Source: Symbiodinium natans (taxonomy: Eukaryota; Sar; Dinophyceae; Suessiales; Symbiodiniaceae). Taken from it: DNA of 64,000 nucleotides. A program made the translations under genes and the position numbers. The notes beneath the pieces are model-generated. The model was not told where the DNA came from and searched no databases. It was given only the letters and a program-made list of their open reading frames with translations. Where the stretch lies: positions 249,786-313,785 of the forward strand of contig CAJNDS010002696.1 of NCBI GenBank assembly GCA_905221605.1. Direction: 5' to 3'. This document shows, in pieces, positions 44,290 through 52,647 of this stretch (position 1 is its first letter; each line of letters begins with the position of its first letter).

Positions 44290-45930
44290 CAGCTTGTTTC
44301 AAAGCATATGAATTCATTCAAACAGCTTCAAAGCCCCAACCCCCTGCTAATTAGGCTGTGCTGCTTGCGTCAACGCATATGATTCCCTTCCAACTCTATC
44401 GTGCGGGCATTGTGTTTGCAAATGGACTTTTTACAAGCCGTGCAAACTTCCTTCAAGCAATTTATGAATCCCCTCCAAACCCATCATGCGAGTTTGCAAA
44501 TGGATGTGCCCATCGGGCGAGCGATGTGTTGCGACCCTCCCAACCCCCCCTCCCCCCCGCTCTGTTAAGCCGTGCAAGCTTGCCTCAAACACCATATGAA
44601 TCCCTTACAAACCCATCATGCGAGCATTCTGTTTGCAAATGGTTGCGACCCCCAAGCCCCCCGCTTGTGTCAGCCGTGCACCAGTAGAATCCACTTAAAC
44701 CCTAAACCCTAAACCCTATAACCCTCAACCCTCAACCCTCAACCCTAAACCCTAAACCCTAACCCATCATTCGAGCATTGTGTTAGCAAATTGGGGCGGC
44801 TCCGGCCCCCAACCACCCCCCCCCGCCCCCCGCTTTTTCAGGCCGTGCGAGCTTGCGTCAAAGCATATTATTCCCTTCCGTTTGTTTTGTTTCATGCTGG
44901 CACTCACCAATTCAGAAATGCCGCCCTTTACAGCAATGCTGCTACGTACAGTGTGCCTCTGCAAAGTCAGATGCTGCTATTTGCAGTATTTGCAGCATCT
45001 GAAAACTCAGCAATGCTGCTCTTTACAGTATTTGCAGCCTTTTATAAGCAGTATCAATCCCTTACAAACCCACTACGCGAGCATTCTGTTTGCAAATGGT
45101 TGCAACCGTCAACCCCCTACCTTTTTTGTGAGCCGTGTACCATCTGAATCCTTTCCAAACCCATCGTTCGAGCATTTTGTTTGCAAATGGGGGGGGGGCG
45201 CTTTTTTAGGCCGAGCAAGCATGCATCAAAGCATATGATTCCATGCCGTGTTTTTGGTCTCATGCTGGCATTTACAGCATTTGCATTCAGACAGAAATGC
45301 CGCTTTTGCTGGCAGTCACCAATTCAGAAATGCCGCCCTTTACAGCAATGCTGCTACGTACAGTGTGCCTCTGCAAAGTCAGATGCTGCTATTTGCAGTA
45401 TTTGCAGCATGTGAAAACTCAGCAATGCTGCTCTTTACAGTATTTGCAGCCTTTTATAAGCAGTATCAATCCCTTACAAACCCACTACGCGAGCATTCTG
45501 TTTGCAAATGGTTGCAACCGTCAACCCCCTACCTTTTTTGTGAGCCGTGTACCATCTGAATCCTTTCCAAACCCATCGTTCGAGCATTTTGTTTGCAAAT
45601 GGGGGGGGGGCGCTTTTTTAGGCCGAGCAAGCATGCATCAAAGCATATGATTCCATGCCGTGTTTTTGGTCTCATGCTGGCATTTACAGCATTTGCATTC
45701 AGACAGAAATGCCGCTTTTGCTTTTTGCAGTATTCGCAGCGTCTGAAAACCTGCTATGTGCAGTATGTTTGCTGTACTCGCAGCCTCAGCAAAGTAAGCA
45801 ATGTTGCTATTTACAGTATTTGAAGCCTGTGACAAGGCAGAACTGCTGCTATTCACAGTGCTTGCAGCCTTTGACAACGGAGAAATGCTGCTATTTACAG
45901 TATGTGCAGCCTCCAAGCCGAGCCACACCT
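44290..45930. repeat. composite repeat of a 90-bp unit and a 40-bp CAGTATTTGCAGC unit
   Basis: GCATATGAttCCCTTcC, CCCATCATGCGAGCAT and GTTTGCAAATGG recur at irregular spacing. TGCTGCTATTTACAGTATTTG units recur from 44960 on. ORFs here (MLLRTVCLCKVRCCYLQY) come from these repeats. Confidence 0.8.
44905..45721. repeat. 412-bp tandem duplication
   Basis: CACCAATTCAGAAATGCC starts at 44905 and again at 45317. G-run and CGCTTTTTTAGGCCG at 45189 and 45601. The offset is 412 bp throughout and only a few bases differ. Confidence 0.95.
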
Positions 45931-45993
45931 TTGAAAAAAACAGGCCTCGGGTTTAGGGTTTAGGGTTTAGGGCTTAGGGCTTAGGGTTTCGGT

Positions 45994-46128
45994 CACATTT
46001 TTAAAAAACGAAAACTCCTCCGCCGGTTTCATGGCTTGTGGGTGTGGAAGGTTGGGATTTCTGACAGTGTGGGATTCTGGGTCCTGGAGCGACTTGTCCG
46101 GTGTGTTGCGGAGCCCTCTCTGAGCTAG
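45994..46128 (+). CDS. terminal exon candidate, 44 codons
   Basis: Reads FKKRKLLRRFHGLWVWKV, GISDSVGFWVLERLVRC and VAEPSLS, TAG. Basic start. Confidence 0.55.
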   Translation, partial: HIFKKRKLLRRFHGLWVWKVGISDSVGFWVLERLVRCVAEPSLS

Positions 46129-46142
46129 GTTTGATGTTGTTT

Positions 46143-46295
46143 TGGTTTAGGGTTTAGGGTTTAGGGTTTAGGGTTTAGGGTTTAGGGTTTAGGGTTTAGG
46201 GTTTAGGGTTTAGGGTTTAGGGTTTAGGGTTTAGGGTTCAGGGTTTAGGGTTTAGGGTTTAGGGTTTAGGGTTTAGGGTTTAGGGTTTAGGGCTT
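46143..46295. repeat. TTTAGGG array
   Basis: About twenty-one heptamers, among the longest in the window. Confidence 0.95.
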
Positions 46296-46319
46296 AGTTT
46301 GGGTTCTGATGGCTCTTAG

Positions 46320-46427
46320 GGTTATGCCCGCGCTAAAGAATCCCAGCTCTTTAAGATTGATGCAGCCTTGTCTTTTGGAATTGCGCCGGCCGTGGCGCTG
46401 GTGGTACTGGTGCAGGTGCTGGCTTAG
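46320..46427 (+). CDS. terminal exon candidate
   Basis: GATGGCTCTTAG acceptor, then GYARAKESQLFKIDAALS and FGIAPAVALVVLVQVLA, TAG. Hydrophobic end. An ATG-started frame overlaps with poorer bias. Confidence 0.55.
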   Translation, partial: GYARAKESQLFKIDAALSFGIAPAVALVVLVQVLA

Positions 46428-46454
46428 ATCTGATGACAAGAAGATAAGCGGGGT

Positions 46455-46560
46455 TTGGGAGTACTATACTTTAATACGCTTTCTTGGTTCTGGGTTCCTA
46501 CTATTTCTACTTCTAGCTAATTTATATACTTGTGTTCCAGGGTCTATTCCAGAGTAGGGT
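46455..46560. mobile_element. family H hairpin element
   Basis: GGAGTACTATACTTTAATAC and GGGTCTATTCCAGAG ends. The next exon begins 24 bp further on. Confidence 0.7.
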
Positions 46561-46583
46561 GAGTTTGGGCACCTGATTTTACA

Positions 46584-46629
46584 GGTTCAGAAGTATATTC
46601 TGAAGCCCTACCGACGTAGTTACCATAAA
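46584..46629 (+). CDS. exon candidate
   Basis: CCTGATTTTACAG acceptor, then VQKYILKPYRRSYHK. Confidence 0.5.
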
Positions 46630-46733
46630 CCCTAAACCCTAAACCCTAAACCCTAAACCCTAAACCCTATACCCTATACCCTATACCCTATAAACCCTAT
46701 AAACCCTAAACCCTAAACCCTAAACCCTAAACC
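46627..46733. repeat. CCCTAAA/CCCTATA array
   Basis: Heptamers with a block of CCCTATA variants. Confidence 0.9.
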
Positions 46734-46805
46734 GTTCCTGTCCAAGACATGGTGGGCAAACAGACCTTGCGGAGCAGAGTCCTACAACACCCCAGCACCC
46801 CCTAG
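46734..46805 (+). CDS. exon candidate
   Basis: Reads VPVQDMVGKQTLRSRVLQ then HPSTP, TAG. Confidence 0.5.
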   Translation, partial: VPVQDMVGKQTLRSRVLQHPSTP

Positions 46806-47025
46806 CACCACCTAACACCCCCCCTAGCACCCCCTAACATCACCAAACCCCCCCAACCGGTTTAGGGTTTAGGGTTTAGGGTTTAGGGTTTAGGGTTTAG
46901 GGTTTCACCCCTAACACCCCCTAGCACCCCGTAACAGTTAACACCCCCTCACCTCTGAACATCCCCTAACAGCCCCGAACAGCGAGCACCCCCTCACACC
47001 ATCCGAACATCCCCGAACATCTAAC
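46790..47025. repeat. CACCCCCTAACA minisatellite with a TTTAGGG insert
   Basis: C-rich 10-13 bp units on both sides of a six-unit TTTAGGG array (46859-46905). Confidence 0.85.
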
Positions 47026-47033
47026 ACCTTAAT

Positions 47034-47185
47034 CTACTATTTGCTTAAGAACCCCCCCCCAAAAAAAAAAACAAATGAAAAAACATATCCCTATATGACC
47101 TTACAAGGAAGAACATATATATATATATATATATTTTTTTTTTTTCTTTTTTGTTGGGGGGGGGGTTCTTAAGCAATTAGTAGTA
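47034..47185. mobile_element. family B hairpin element
   Basis: CTACTATTTGCTTAAGAACC and GGTTCTTAAGCAATTAGTAG ends, with inner C/A and T/G homopolymers and a TA tract. Confidence 0.85.
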
Positions 47186-47198
47186 ATCCACATCTCAG

Positions 47199-47265
47199 GC
47201 TCCGGCTACAGGTCAAGATGTGTTCATGCCGACGAACGCCCCACAGGCTTGGCTCTTGTTGTCGG
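47199..47265 (+). CDS. exon with canonical borders
   Basis: ATCCACATCTCAG acceptor 13 bp after hairpin B, then APATGQDVFMPTNAPQAW and LLLS, ending at GTTTAG. Confidence 0.6.
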
Positions 47266-47345
47266 GTTTAGGGTTTAGGGTTTAGGGTTTAGGGTTTAGG
47301 GTTTAGGGTTTAGGGTTTAGGGTTTAGGGTTTAGGGTTTAGGGGG
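47263..47345. repeat. TTTAGGG array
   Basis: Eleven heptamers. Confidence 0.95.
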
Positions 47346-47474
47346 TTCACCGGGGGTTTTAGGGTTTCGAGTTTAGGGTTTTAGGCTTTTAGGGTTGAGC
47401 GTTTTGGGGTTTTGGGATCAGGGTCGGGGTTCTAGGGTTCTAGATTTAATTCGGGTTCTAGGGTTTAGAGTTAA

Positions 47475-47600
47475 GGTTTCAGGTTTTAGGGTTTTAGGGT
47501 TTTAGGGTTTTAGGGTTTTAGGGTTTTAGGGTTTTAGGGTTTTAGGGTTTTAGGGTTTTAGGTTTAGGGTTTTAGGGTTTTAGGGTTTTAGGGTTCTAGG
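47475..47600. repeat. TTTTAGGG 8-mer array
   Basis: About fifteen octamers. Confidence 0.9.
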
Positions 47601-47607
47601 GTTCTGG

Positions 47608-47666
47608 GGTTCCCCTTAAAGCCAAAAAGGGCACCCTTTATATTCCTAGCTTGCTCCTGGGCCTAG
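47608..47666. mobile_element. family E element, right half
   Basis: AAAAAGGGCACCCTTTATAT and right end TGCTCCTGGGCCTAG, immediately before an exon. The left half is absent or replaced by the 8-mer array. Confidence 0.65.
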
Positions 47667-47760
47667 CTTCGTTGCAAACAAGGAGGCCCAGGATCCAAGA
47701 CACCCGGTCGGACCGAGTCGTTTCGCACTGCGCGCTCCTGCGCTCCCAAGCCCTATAAAC
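47667..47760 (+). CDS. exon starting at hairpin E end
   Basis: Reads LRCKQGGPGSKTPGRTES then FRTARSCAPKP. Basic. Confidence 0.55.
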
Positions 47761-47885
47761 CCTAAACCCTAAACCCTAAACCCTAAACTCCGAGCCTTTG
47801 ATGTTCTCGATGGGACTCCGAGCCTTTGTATGTTGGGCTTGGGGGGGTTTAGGGCTTAGGTGCTTCCAGGTTGTTGGGGGTATAG

Positions 47886-47935
47886 GGTTTAGGGTTTAGG
47901 GTTTAGGGTTTAGGGTTTAGGGTTTAGGGTTCAGG
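47886..47935. repeat. TTTAGGG array
   Basis: Seven heptamers. Confidence 0.9.
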
Positions 47936-48037
47936 AGGAGAGTTGCCTGGAGGGTTTAGAGCTCTAGGGGGTTCTAGGGGCTTGAACGCCTTAATATAGG
48001 GGAGTCTACGGCTCAAAGGGGCTTATAGTTTTGAGGG

Positions 48038-48097
48038 TTGTTTGTTCGTTTGGCGCGGCTCCCCTGGGTCACACTGTCACACCTGCCTATTCCTTAG
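48038..48097 (+). CDS. terminal exon candidate
   Basis: Reads LFVRLARLPWVTLSHLPI, TAG. Confidence 0.4.
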   Translation: MFVRLARLPWVTLSHLPIP

Positions 48098-48139
48098 TAA
48101 ACTCCCATCACCAAACCCTTCAAACCCCCCCAAGCCGTC

Positions 48140-48235
48140 CTGGGCACTTAATTAAAGTAGCGTAGTTACGTTCATTACTTCAAGTTCCTGGGTACTTGAA
48201 AGTAACGCAGTTGCGTTCATAACCTCAAGTCCGGT
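48140..48235. repeat. 46-bp tandem duplication
   Basis: CCTGGGCACTT...TTACTTCAAGT is followed by CCTGGGTACTT...TAACCTCAAGT. Confidence 0.75.
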
Positions 48236-48361
48236 AAACACACGCTACTCATGGCTTCTGTCGAGCCTTCAAGCAACTCCCACGCCTTGACTTGCCAGGG
48301 CGGCGCCTGCTGTGACCCGTCTGCGAAAGATGGCGCACATCCTGAACCCCAAACCCTCTGA
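48205..48361 (+). CDS. exon candidate, possibly with a start codon
   Basis: Reads SCVHNLKSGKHTLLM then ASVEPSSNSHALTCQGGA, CCDPSAKDGAHPEP, TGA. The inner ATG at 48251 (CTCATGG) would be a fair start. Cys-rich middle. Confidence 0.55.
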
Positions 48362-48503
48362 GTCCTCTAAGCCCTCTAAGCCCTCTAAACCCTCTAAACC
48401 CTCTAACTCCTGAACCCTCTAAACCCTAAACCCTAAACCCTAAGCCCTAACCCTAAACCCTAAACCCTAAACCTCGGATTTGAGTCCAGGGCTTGGGTCG
48501 GTT

Positions 48504-48580
48504 CAGGGCTTGGGTCGGCGGTTGCAATGCGACAGGGGCCTAGTTCTCACTCCGCAACCTGGGTCGACCATGAGAGTTTA
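48504..48580 (+). CDS. exon candidate, frame uncertain
   Basis: Two open frames: RRLQCDRGLVLTPQPGST, and after CGGTTCAG, GSAVAMRQGPSSHSATWV. Confidence 0.4.
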
Positions 48581-48595
48581 GGGTTTAGGGCCGTT

Positions 48596-48655
48596 TAGGG
48601 TTTAGGGTTTAGGGTTTAGGGTTTAGGGTTTAGGGTTTAGGGTTTAGGGTTTAGG
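48596..48655. repeat. TTTAGGG array
   Basis: Eight heptamers. Confidence 0.9.
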
Positions 48656-48669
48656 CTTCGGCGCTTGAG

Positions 48670-48725
48670 TGAAGCCACAAGTTGTGGAGGGCTCCACCCT
48701 TATCTACTCCCTTTGTACCCTCTAA
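48670..48725 (+). CDS. terminal exon candidate
   Basis: Reads KPQVVEGSTLIYSLCTL, TAA. Confidence 0.45.
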
Positions 48726-48775
48726 AAACCCAAGGGCCATCCTTCAAGAACCCTTTGAAGAAGGTACCAGGTACC

Positions 48776-48912
48776 CTAAACCCTAAACCCCAAACCCCAA
48801 ACCCTAAACCCGAAACCCGAAACCCGAAACCCTAAACCCTAAACCCTAAACCCTAAACACTAAACCCTAAACCCTAAACCCTAAACCCTAAACCCTAAAC
48901 CTTAAACCCTAA
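48776..48912. repeat. CCCTAAA/CCCGAAA array
   Basis: Seventeen or so units with a block of CCCGAAA. Confidence 0.9.
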
Positions 48913-48913
48913 G

Positions 48914-48996
48914 CCAAGAAGGTAAGGGACTTGGGAGTCTCAGGTATCATCTGCCTGCGAGACGACTTTGGAGCAGAGACCCTTGGCTGGCGATGA
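48914..48996 (+). CDS. exon resembling a PTPMT1/dual-specificity phosphatase segment
   Basis: Reads KKVRDLGVSGIICLRDDF then GAETLGWR, TGA. The pattern (K/R)xLGVxG(I/V)(I/V)xL.(D/E)(D/E)(F/Y) resembles the strand before the active site in PTPMT1-type phosphatases. The HCxxGxxR loop was not found nearby, so this is a resemblance only. Confidence 0.45.
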
Positions 48997-49189
48997 ATAG
49001 GGTTCAGAGTTTGGGGTTTGGGGGTTTAGGGTTTAGGGTTTAGAGTTTAGGGTTTGGGGTTTAGGGTTTTGGGGTTTTGGGGTTTAGGTTTAGTCCAGAA
49101 CGCTGCCGGCGTTCCGTGACCCTGACTCCTAGAAGCCCGTTTTTGGGTTCAGGGTTCAACCCTCAAACCCCCAAAACCCTAAACCCAAA

Positions 49190-49290
49190 AACCCTAAATC
49201 CTAAGCCCTAAGCCCTAAGCCCTAAGCCCTAAACCCGAACCCTAAACCCTAAGCCCTAAACCCTAAACCCTAAACCTTGAGCCTAAACCC
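49190..49290. repeat. CCCTAAA/CCCTAAG array
   Basis: Includes a run of CCCTAAG units. Confidence 0.85.
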
Positions 49291-49348
49291 TATTCTTCTA
49301 TTCAGGGAATTGGAGCCTCTGGGAAATGCCCCCGTTTGGAGGAGGTAG

Positions 49349-49489
49349 GCTATTGAGGGGTTCCCAGAGAATAACCTCCGGGAGTACGGAAGATTCCTTG
49401 AACCATATGTGGACCTTACTAGCTTTTCAGCGGCATTCCCCAATCAGTCGATGTTTTTGGAGTCTCGGGGAAGCCTCAAAGCACCCTAG
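49349..49489 (+). CDS. exon candidate, 46 codons
   Basis: After GGAGGTAG reads AIEGFPENNLREYGRFLE, PYVDLTSFSAAFPNQSMF and LESRGSLKAP, TAG. Very protein-like. An ATG-started frame (49326-49547) overlaps with poorer bias. No family recognised. Confidence 0.6.
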   Translation, partial: AIEGFPENNLREYGRFLEPYVDLTSFSAAFPNQSMFLESRGSLKAP

Positions 49490-49666
49490 CTGCCAAAGTG
49501 CCTGGAGGTCTACAGGTACGGTTAACTCCCCTAAACCTGAAACCTAGACCCTAGACCCTATAGACCCTAACGGCTTTAAAGATTTTTAAAGACCCTAAAG
49601 ACCCTAAAGACCCTAAACAAGCCCTACACGCTGAACATTGAGCCCTGGGCCTTAATAACCCTGAGC

Positions 49667-49735
49667 TTCAAACTCGGACTCGGCATAGGGCCGTTTGGGG
49701 GTCTTGAAGGCCCGCCCTTCTGGTTAAAGGTTTAG
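49667..49735 (+). CDS. terminal exon candidate
   Basis: Reads FKLGLGIGPFGGLEGPPF then WLKV, TAG. Confidence 0.45.
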   Translation, partial: FKLGLGIGPFGGLEGPPFWLKV

Positions 49736-49764
49736 AGTTTAGGGTTTAGGGTTTAGGGTTTAGG

Positions 49765-49839
49765 GTATTCCAACTGGCCCTCGACCTTAGCCTCAGCCAC
49801 ACTACGCTCGGGATCATATATACACAATGCCCCGTTTGA
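49765..49839 (+). CDS. terminal exon candidate after TTTAG
   Basis: Reads VFQLALDLSLSHTTLGII then YTQCPV, TGA. Begins at the last TTTAG of an array. Confidence 0.5.
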   Translation, partial: VFQLALDLSLSHTTLGIIYTQCPV

Positions 49840-49858
49840 CAGAAAAAAATGACTTGTG

Positions 49859-49990
49859 GTTAGGGTTTAGGGTTTAGGGTTTAGGGTTTAGGGTTTAGGG
49901 TTTAGGGTTTAGGGTTTAGGGTTTAGGGTTTAGGGTTTAGGGTTTAGGGTTTAGGGTTTAGGGTTTAGGGTTTAGGGTTTAGGGTTTAGG
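49859..49990. repeat. TTTAGGG array
   Basis: About eighteen heptamers. Confidence 0.95.
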
Positions 49991-49993
49991 GGA

Positions 49994-50095
49994 GTTCCAG
50001 CAGACCAGAAATCTCAACTCGCTGTGAGGCCATCAGATAGCAGTCGGGGCCACCAGCTCAGAGAGCCACGGGCTGGTTGCTTCGGAACCCTTTAG
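49994..50095 (+). CDS. terminal exon candidate
   Basis: Reads VPADQKSQLAVRPSDSSR, GHQLREPRAGCFGTL, TAG. Confidence 0.55.
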   Translation, partial: VPADQKSQLAVRPSDSSRGHQLREPRAGCFGTL

Positions 50096-50169
50096 TCCTA
50101 GCCCTTTATTTAGGGTTTAGGGTTTAGGGTTTAGGGTTTGGGGTTTAGGGTTTAGCGTTTAGGGTTTAG

Positions 50170-50286
50170 GGCTACTGGGACCCAGAGTAGGCCCTTATTC
50201 CCTTTTTGTTGGGGGCTTGGGTTCCCTTGCCAGCGCCTTTAAACACAAAAGGGCTCCCGTTTATGCCTAGGATACTCTTGGGTCTA
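50170..50286. mobile_element. family E hairpin element, joined to a G element
   Basis: CTACTGGGACCCAGAGTAGG on the left and ATACTCTTGGGTCTA on the right. The right end overlaps the first bases of the G element. Confidence 0.8.
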
Positions 50287-50379
50287 CCCAAAGGCTCCTA
50301 TGTAGTACCTTTTTGGGGTAGTATACTAGAATCCCCTATAACTAACCCAAAAAGGAACTACATTGGAGCCTTTGGGTAG
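50284..50379. mobile_element. family G hairpin element giving a splice acceptor
   Basis: CTACCCAAAGGCTCCTATGT and TTGGAGCCTTTGGGTAG perfect ends. Nearly identical to the copies at 51662 and 52983 (reverse). Confidence 0.85.
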
Positions 50380-50469
50380 AATCTTATAGCTGCGCAGCCG
50401 TGCAACGCGCTGCTTCCTGCAAGTCCTAAGCTAGAATCCCAGCATGACTTCGACCAATACCAGCCCTAA
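50380..50469 (+). CDS. terminal exon starting exactly at hairpin G end
   Basis: From GGGTAG reads NLIAAQPCNALLPASPKL then ESQHDFDQYQP, TAA. Strong codon bias. Confidence 0.6.
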   Translation, partial: NLIAAQPCNALLPASPKLESQHDFDQYQP

Positions 50470-50652
50470 GGCACTAACCCTATAAACACCCTAACCCCTA
50501 AACCCTATAAACCCGAACACTAAATCCTATAAGCCCTAAAGCTCAAAAGCCGTGAAAAGCCCCAAGCCCATTTGGATGCATCTAGTTCGGACGCTGCGAA
50601 GAAGGTGTCCCAATGACTGGCGGGTGCTTAGGGTTTAGGGTTTAGGGTTTAG

Positions 50653-50711
50653 TCTGTAATGTAGGAGGTATAATTGGAATCTGCGTATGCCTCGAAGAGA
50701 TGTTAGTGTAG
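50653..50711 (+). CDS. exon candidate after TTTAG
   Basis: Reads CNVGGIIGICVCLEEMLV, TAG. Confidence 0.45.
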
Positions 50712-50721
50712 AGTGTTGCAG

Positions 50722-50757
50722 GGAATACGCATGGAGTTGGGCACTTCCCAAAGTGTC
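50722..50757 (+). CDS. short exon candidate
   Basis: GTAGAGTGTTGCAG acceptor, then GIRMELGTSQS. Confidence 0.4.
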
Positions 50758-51000
50758 CTAAACCCTGAGCCCTGAACCCTAAGCCCTAAGCCCGAAGCCC
50801 TAAACCCTAAACCCTATAACCCTAAACCCTAGTCCTAAACCCTATACCCTAATTTTAGGGTTTAGGGTTGAGGGTTTAGGGTTTTGGGGTAGGGAATTAG
50901 GGAGCTAGGTACCCTATAAACTCCTGTATAATCCCTTGAAGGGTCTGCATAGAGGGATATAGTGTTCTGAAATTGCCGCCTCCCCTGCGAAGAACTAGTA

Positions 51001-51130
51001 TTTTGCTTAAGAACCCCCCCAAAAAAACAAATCGAAAAGAATCCCTATATTGCCCTTATAAGGAAAAACCTCTTTTTGTTTTTTTTCGGTGGGTGGGGGT
51101 GGGTGGGGGGGGGCTCTTAAGCAAATAGAA
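51001..51130. mobile_element. family B hairpin element
   Basis: TTTTGCTTAAGAACCCCCCC and GGGGGGCTCTTAAGCAAATA ends. A further half end (GGGGCTCTTACGCAAATAGT) lies at 51181. Confidence 0.8.
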
Positions 51131-51236
51131 ACCCTAAATCCTGAACCCTTAACCCTAATTAAACTTCTTGGATCCTTTTTGGGGCTCTTACGCAAATAGT
51201 AGAGAGCCAGCAGGTTACAGTAGGGTTGAGGGTTTT

Positions 51237-51311
51237 GGTTTGCGCCTAAAAAGGCTGAAGACTGCCATGTTGGATCATGGCTTTCATAGCGGTCGTGGAA
51301 GATGCCAAGGG
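51237..51311 (+). CDS. exon candidate
   Basis: Reads GLRLKRLKTAMLDHGFHS then GRGRCQ, ending at TTTAGGG. Confidence 0.5.
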
Positions 51312-51318
51312 TTTAGGG

Positions 51319-51450
51319 CTTAAAAATATCAATGGAAAGGCGCTTCTTAGGCGGCTGTGCATGCGGGGACACCTAGAATTTGCCTAGAATCAGACGCGAG
51401 TGTCCACGGCTGTCCACCCAAGACACCAAGCGCCTGAGCCCCTAATCTAG
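51319..51450 (+). CDS. coding segment with an internal TAG
   Basis: After TTTAG reads LKNINGKALLRRLCMRGH then LEFA, TAG at 51385, then NQTRVSTAVHPRHQAPEP, TAG. The internal TAG could be a 3' splice site for a separate exon. Confidence 0.5.
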
Positions 51451-51559
51451 GGGTCGGAATAATATTCCCTTATGATCCCAGTGTAAATATACATAACAAC
51501 CCCTTTAACGCCCTGTTCTACTCATTAAGGCCCCTATATTACGCCGTTTCAGTACCCAG

Positions 51560-51661
51560 GTTCGCGTGCTGGAGGCATGGGTCCTGGTGGAGACACATTT
51601 GGAGTGTGGGAGCCCAGCTGTCCAGCAACCTCAGAGACAAGAAGGGTGTCTAGGGTCGAGA
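51560..51661 (+). CDS. exon ending at hairpin G donor
   Basis: TTTCAGTACCCAG acceptor, then VRVLEAWVLVETHLECGS, PAVQQPQRQEGCLGSR, ending phase 0 at GTCTAC. An ATG-started frame (GPGGDTFGVWEPSCPATS) overlaps. Confidence 0.5.
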
Positions 51662-51759
51662 GTCTACCCAAAAACTCCTATGTAGTTCCTTTTTGGGGTA
51701 GTATACTAGAATCCCCTATAACTAACCCAAAAAGGAACTACATTGGAGCCTTTGGGTAG
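51662..51759. mobile_element. family G element that appears to be a complete intron
   Basis: GTCTACCCAAA...CTTTGGGTAG, 98 nt, GT to AG. Flanks GTCTAGGGTCGAGAG and GGTCTAGGGCCTGAG resemble an imperfect target duplication. Confidence 0.7.
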
Positions 51760-51766
51760 GGTCTAG

Positions 51767-52033
51767 GGCCTGAGAAACCTTCCGCGGAGCATTCGTATTC
51801 GTATTCATATTCGTCGTCGCTGCCGCCGTCGTCGTAGCAGCAGTAGCAGTAGTAGCAGTAGTAGCAGTAGTAGCAGCAGTAGCAGCAGTAGAAGCAGCAG
51901 TAGCAGTAGCAGTAGCAGTAGCAGCAGCAGCAGCAGTAGCAGCAGCAGTAGCAGTAGCAGTAGCAGTAGCAGTAGCAGTAGCAGTAGCAGTAGTAGCAGT
52001 AGCAGTAGCAGTAGCAGTAGCAGTAGCAGTAGC

Positions 52034-52128
<95 letters not shown>

Positions 52129-52243
52129 ACGACGAAAGGTGGCGAAGTTGCCCGATGCTTTGCACTTGGATTCGCTGAGGAGAAAGGGAAGTGGAGGGTT
52201 CGATCATGAGGGCCTGGGATGGATTTTCGGTGTTAGGGTGTAG
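51767..52243 (+). CDS. poly-serine exon
   Basis: Frame after GGTCTAG reads LRNLPRSIRIRIHIRRRC, then about 99 Ser codons (AGC/AGT, one Arg), then RRKVAKLPDALHLDSLRR and KGSGGFDHEGLGWIFG, TAG. Open for 158 codons. Matches the homopolymeric amino-acid runs known from Eimeria proteins. The minus strand has a competing poly-Thr/Ala ORF with an ATG, so the strand is not certain. Confidence 0.5.
51829..52127. repeat. (AGC/AGT)n trinucleotide repeat
   Basis: About 99 units, mixed AGC/AGT in the first two thirds and pure AGT in the last third. Confidence 0.95.
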
Positions 52244-52249
52244 GGTTTA

Positions 52250-52340
52250 AGGTTTTTTTTTGGGAGGGGATAATTAAGGGCTTGAGGATTTTCGGGGTTA
52301 GGGTGTAGGGATTAAGGCTTTTCCTTTTGTTTGTTTGTTT

Positions 52341-52373
<33 letters not shown>

Positions 52374-52580
52374 GGGGGGGGGGGGGTTGGGTTCAGTTGG
52401 GTTTAAGGTTTTGTCTTGGGGCTTAGGGTTTACGGTTTGAGTTTGGAGTTTAAGGTGTAATTCTCTTTGGCTGGGGTTTTGGGGTTCAGGTTTTGCTTTT
52501 TGTTTGAGGGTTAGGGTTTGTTTAGGGTTTAGGGTTTTGGGGTAATGGATTTTGGGTTTGGCGTTGTGGGGTTTAGGGCG
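52250..52580. repeat. T/G-rich degenerate heptamer region
   Basis: TTTAGGG relics and a T-then-G homopolymer at about 52341-52386. No exon seen. Confidence 0.7.
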
Positions 52581-52590
52581 GGGCTGGAGT

Positions 52591-52647
52591 GCTGAGATGC
52601 GGGCTAAGCGGTATTTGAGCCCAGCCAGTCGTTCTTCCCCCTTATAC
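52591..52647 (+). CDS. exon candidate before hairpin C
   Basis: Reads AEMRAKRYLSPASRSSPL, the end being the left end of the C element. Confidence 0.4.

Noticed and set aside
44022-44321. Gly-Pro-Glu-Asp repeat protein on the minus strand
   Set aside because: Produced by the TGGTCCTC octamer. The opposite strand gives an equally long Val-Leu-Ser ORF.
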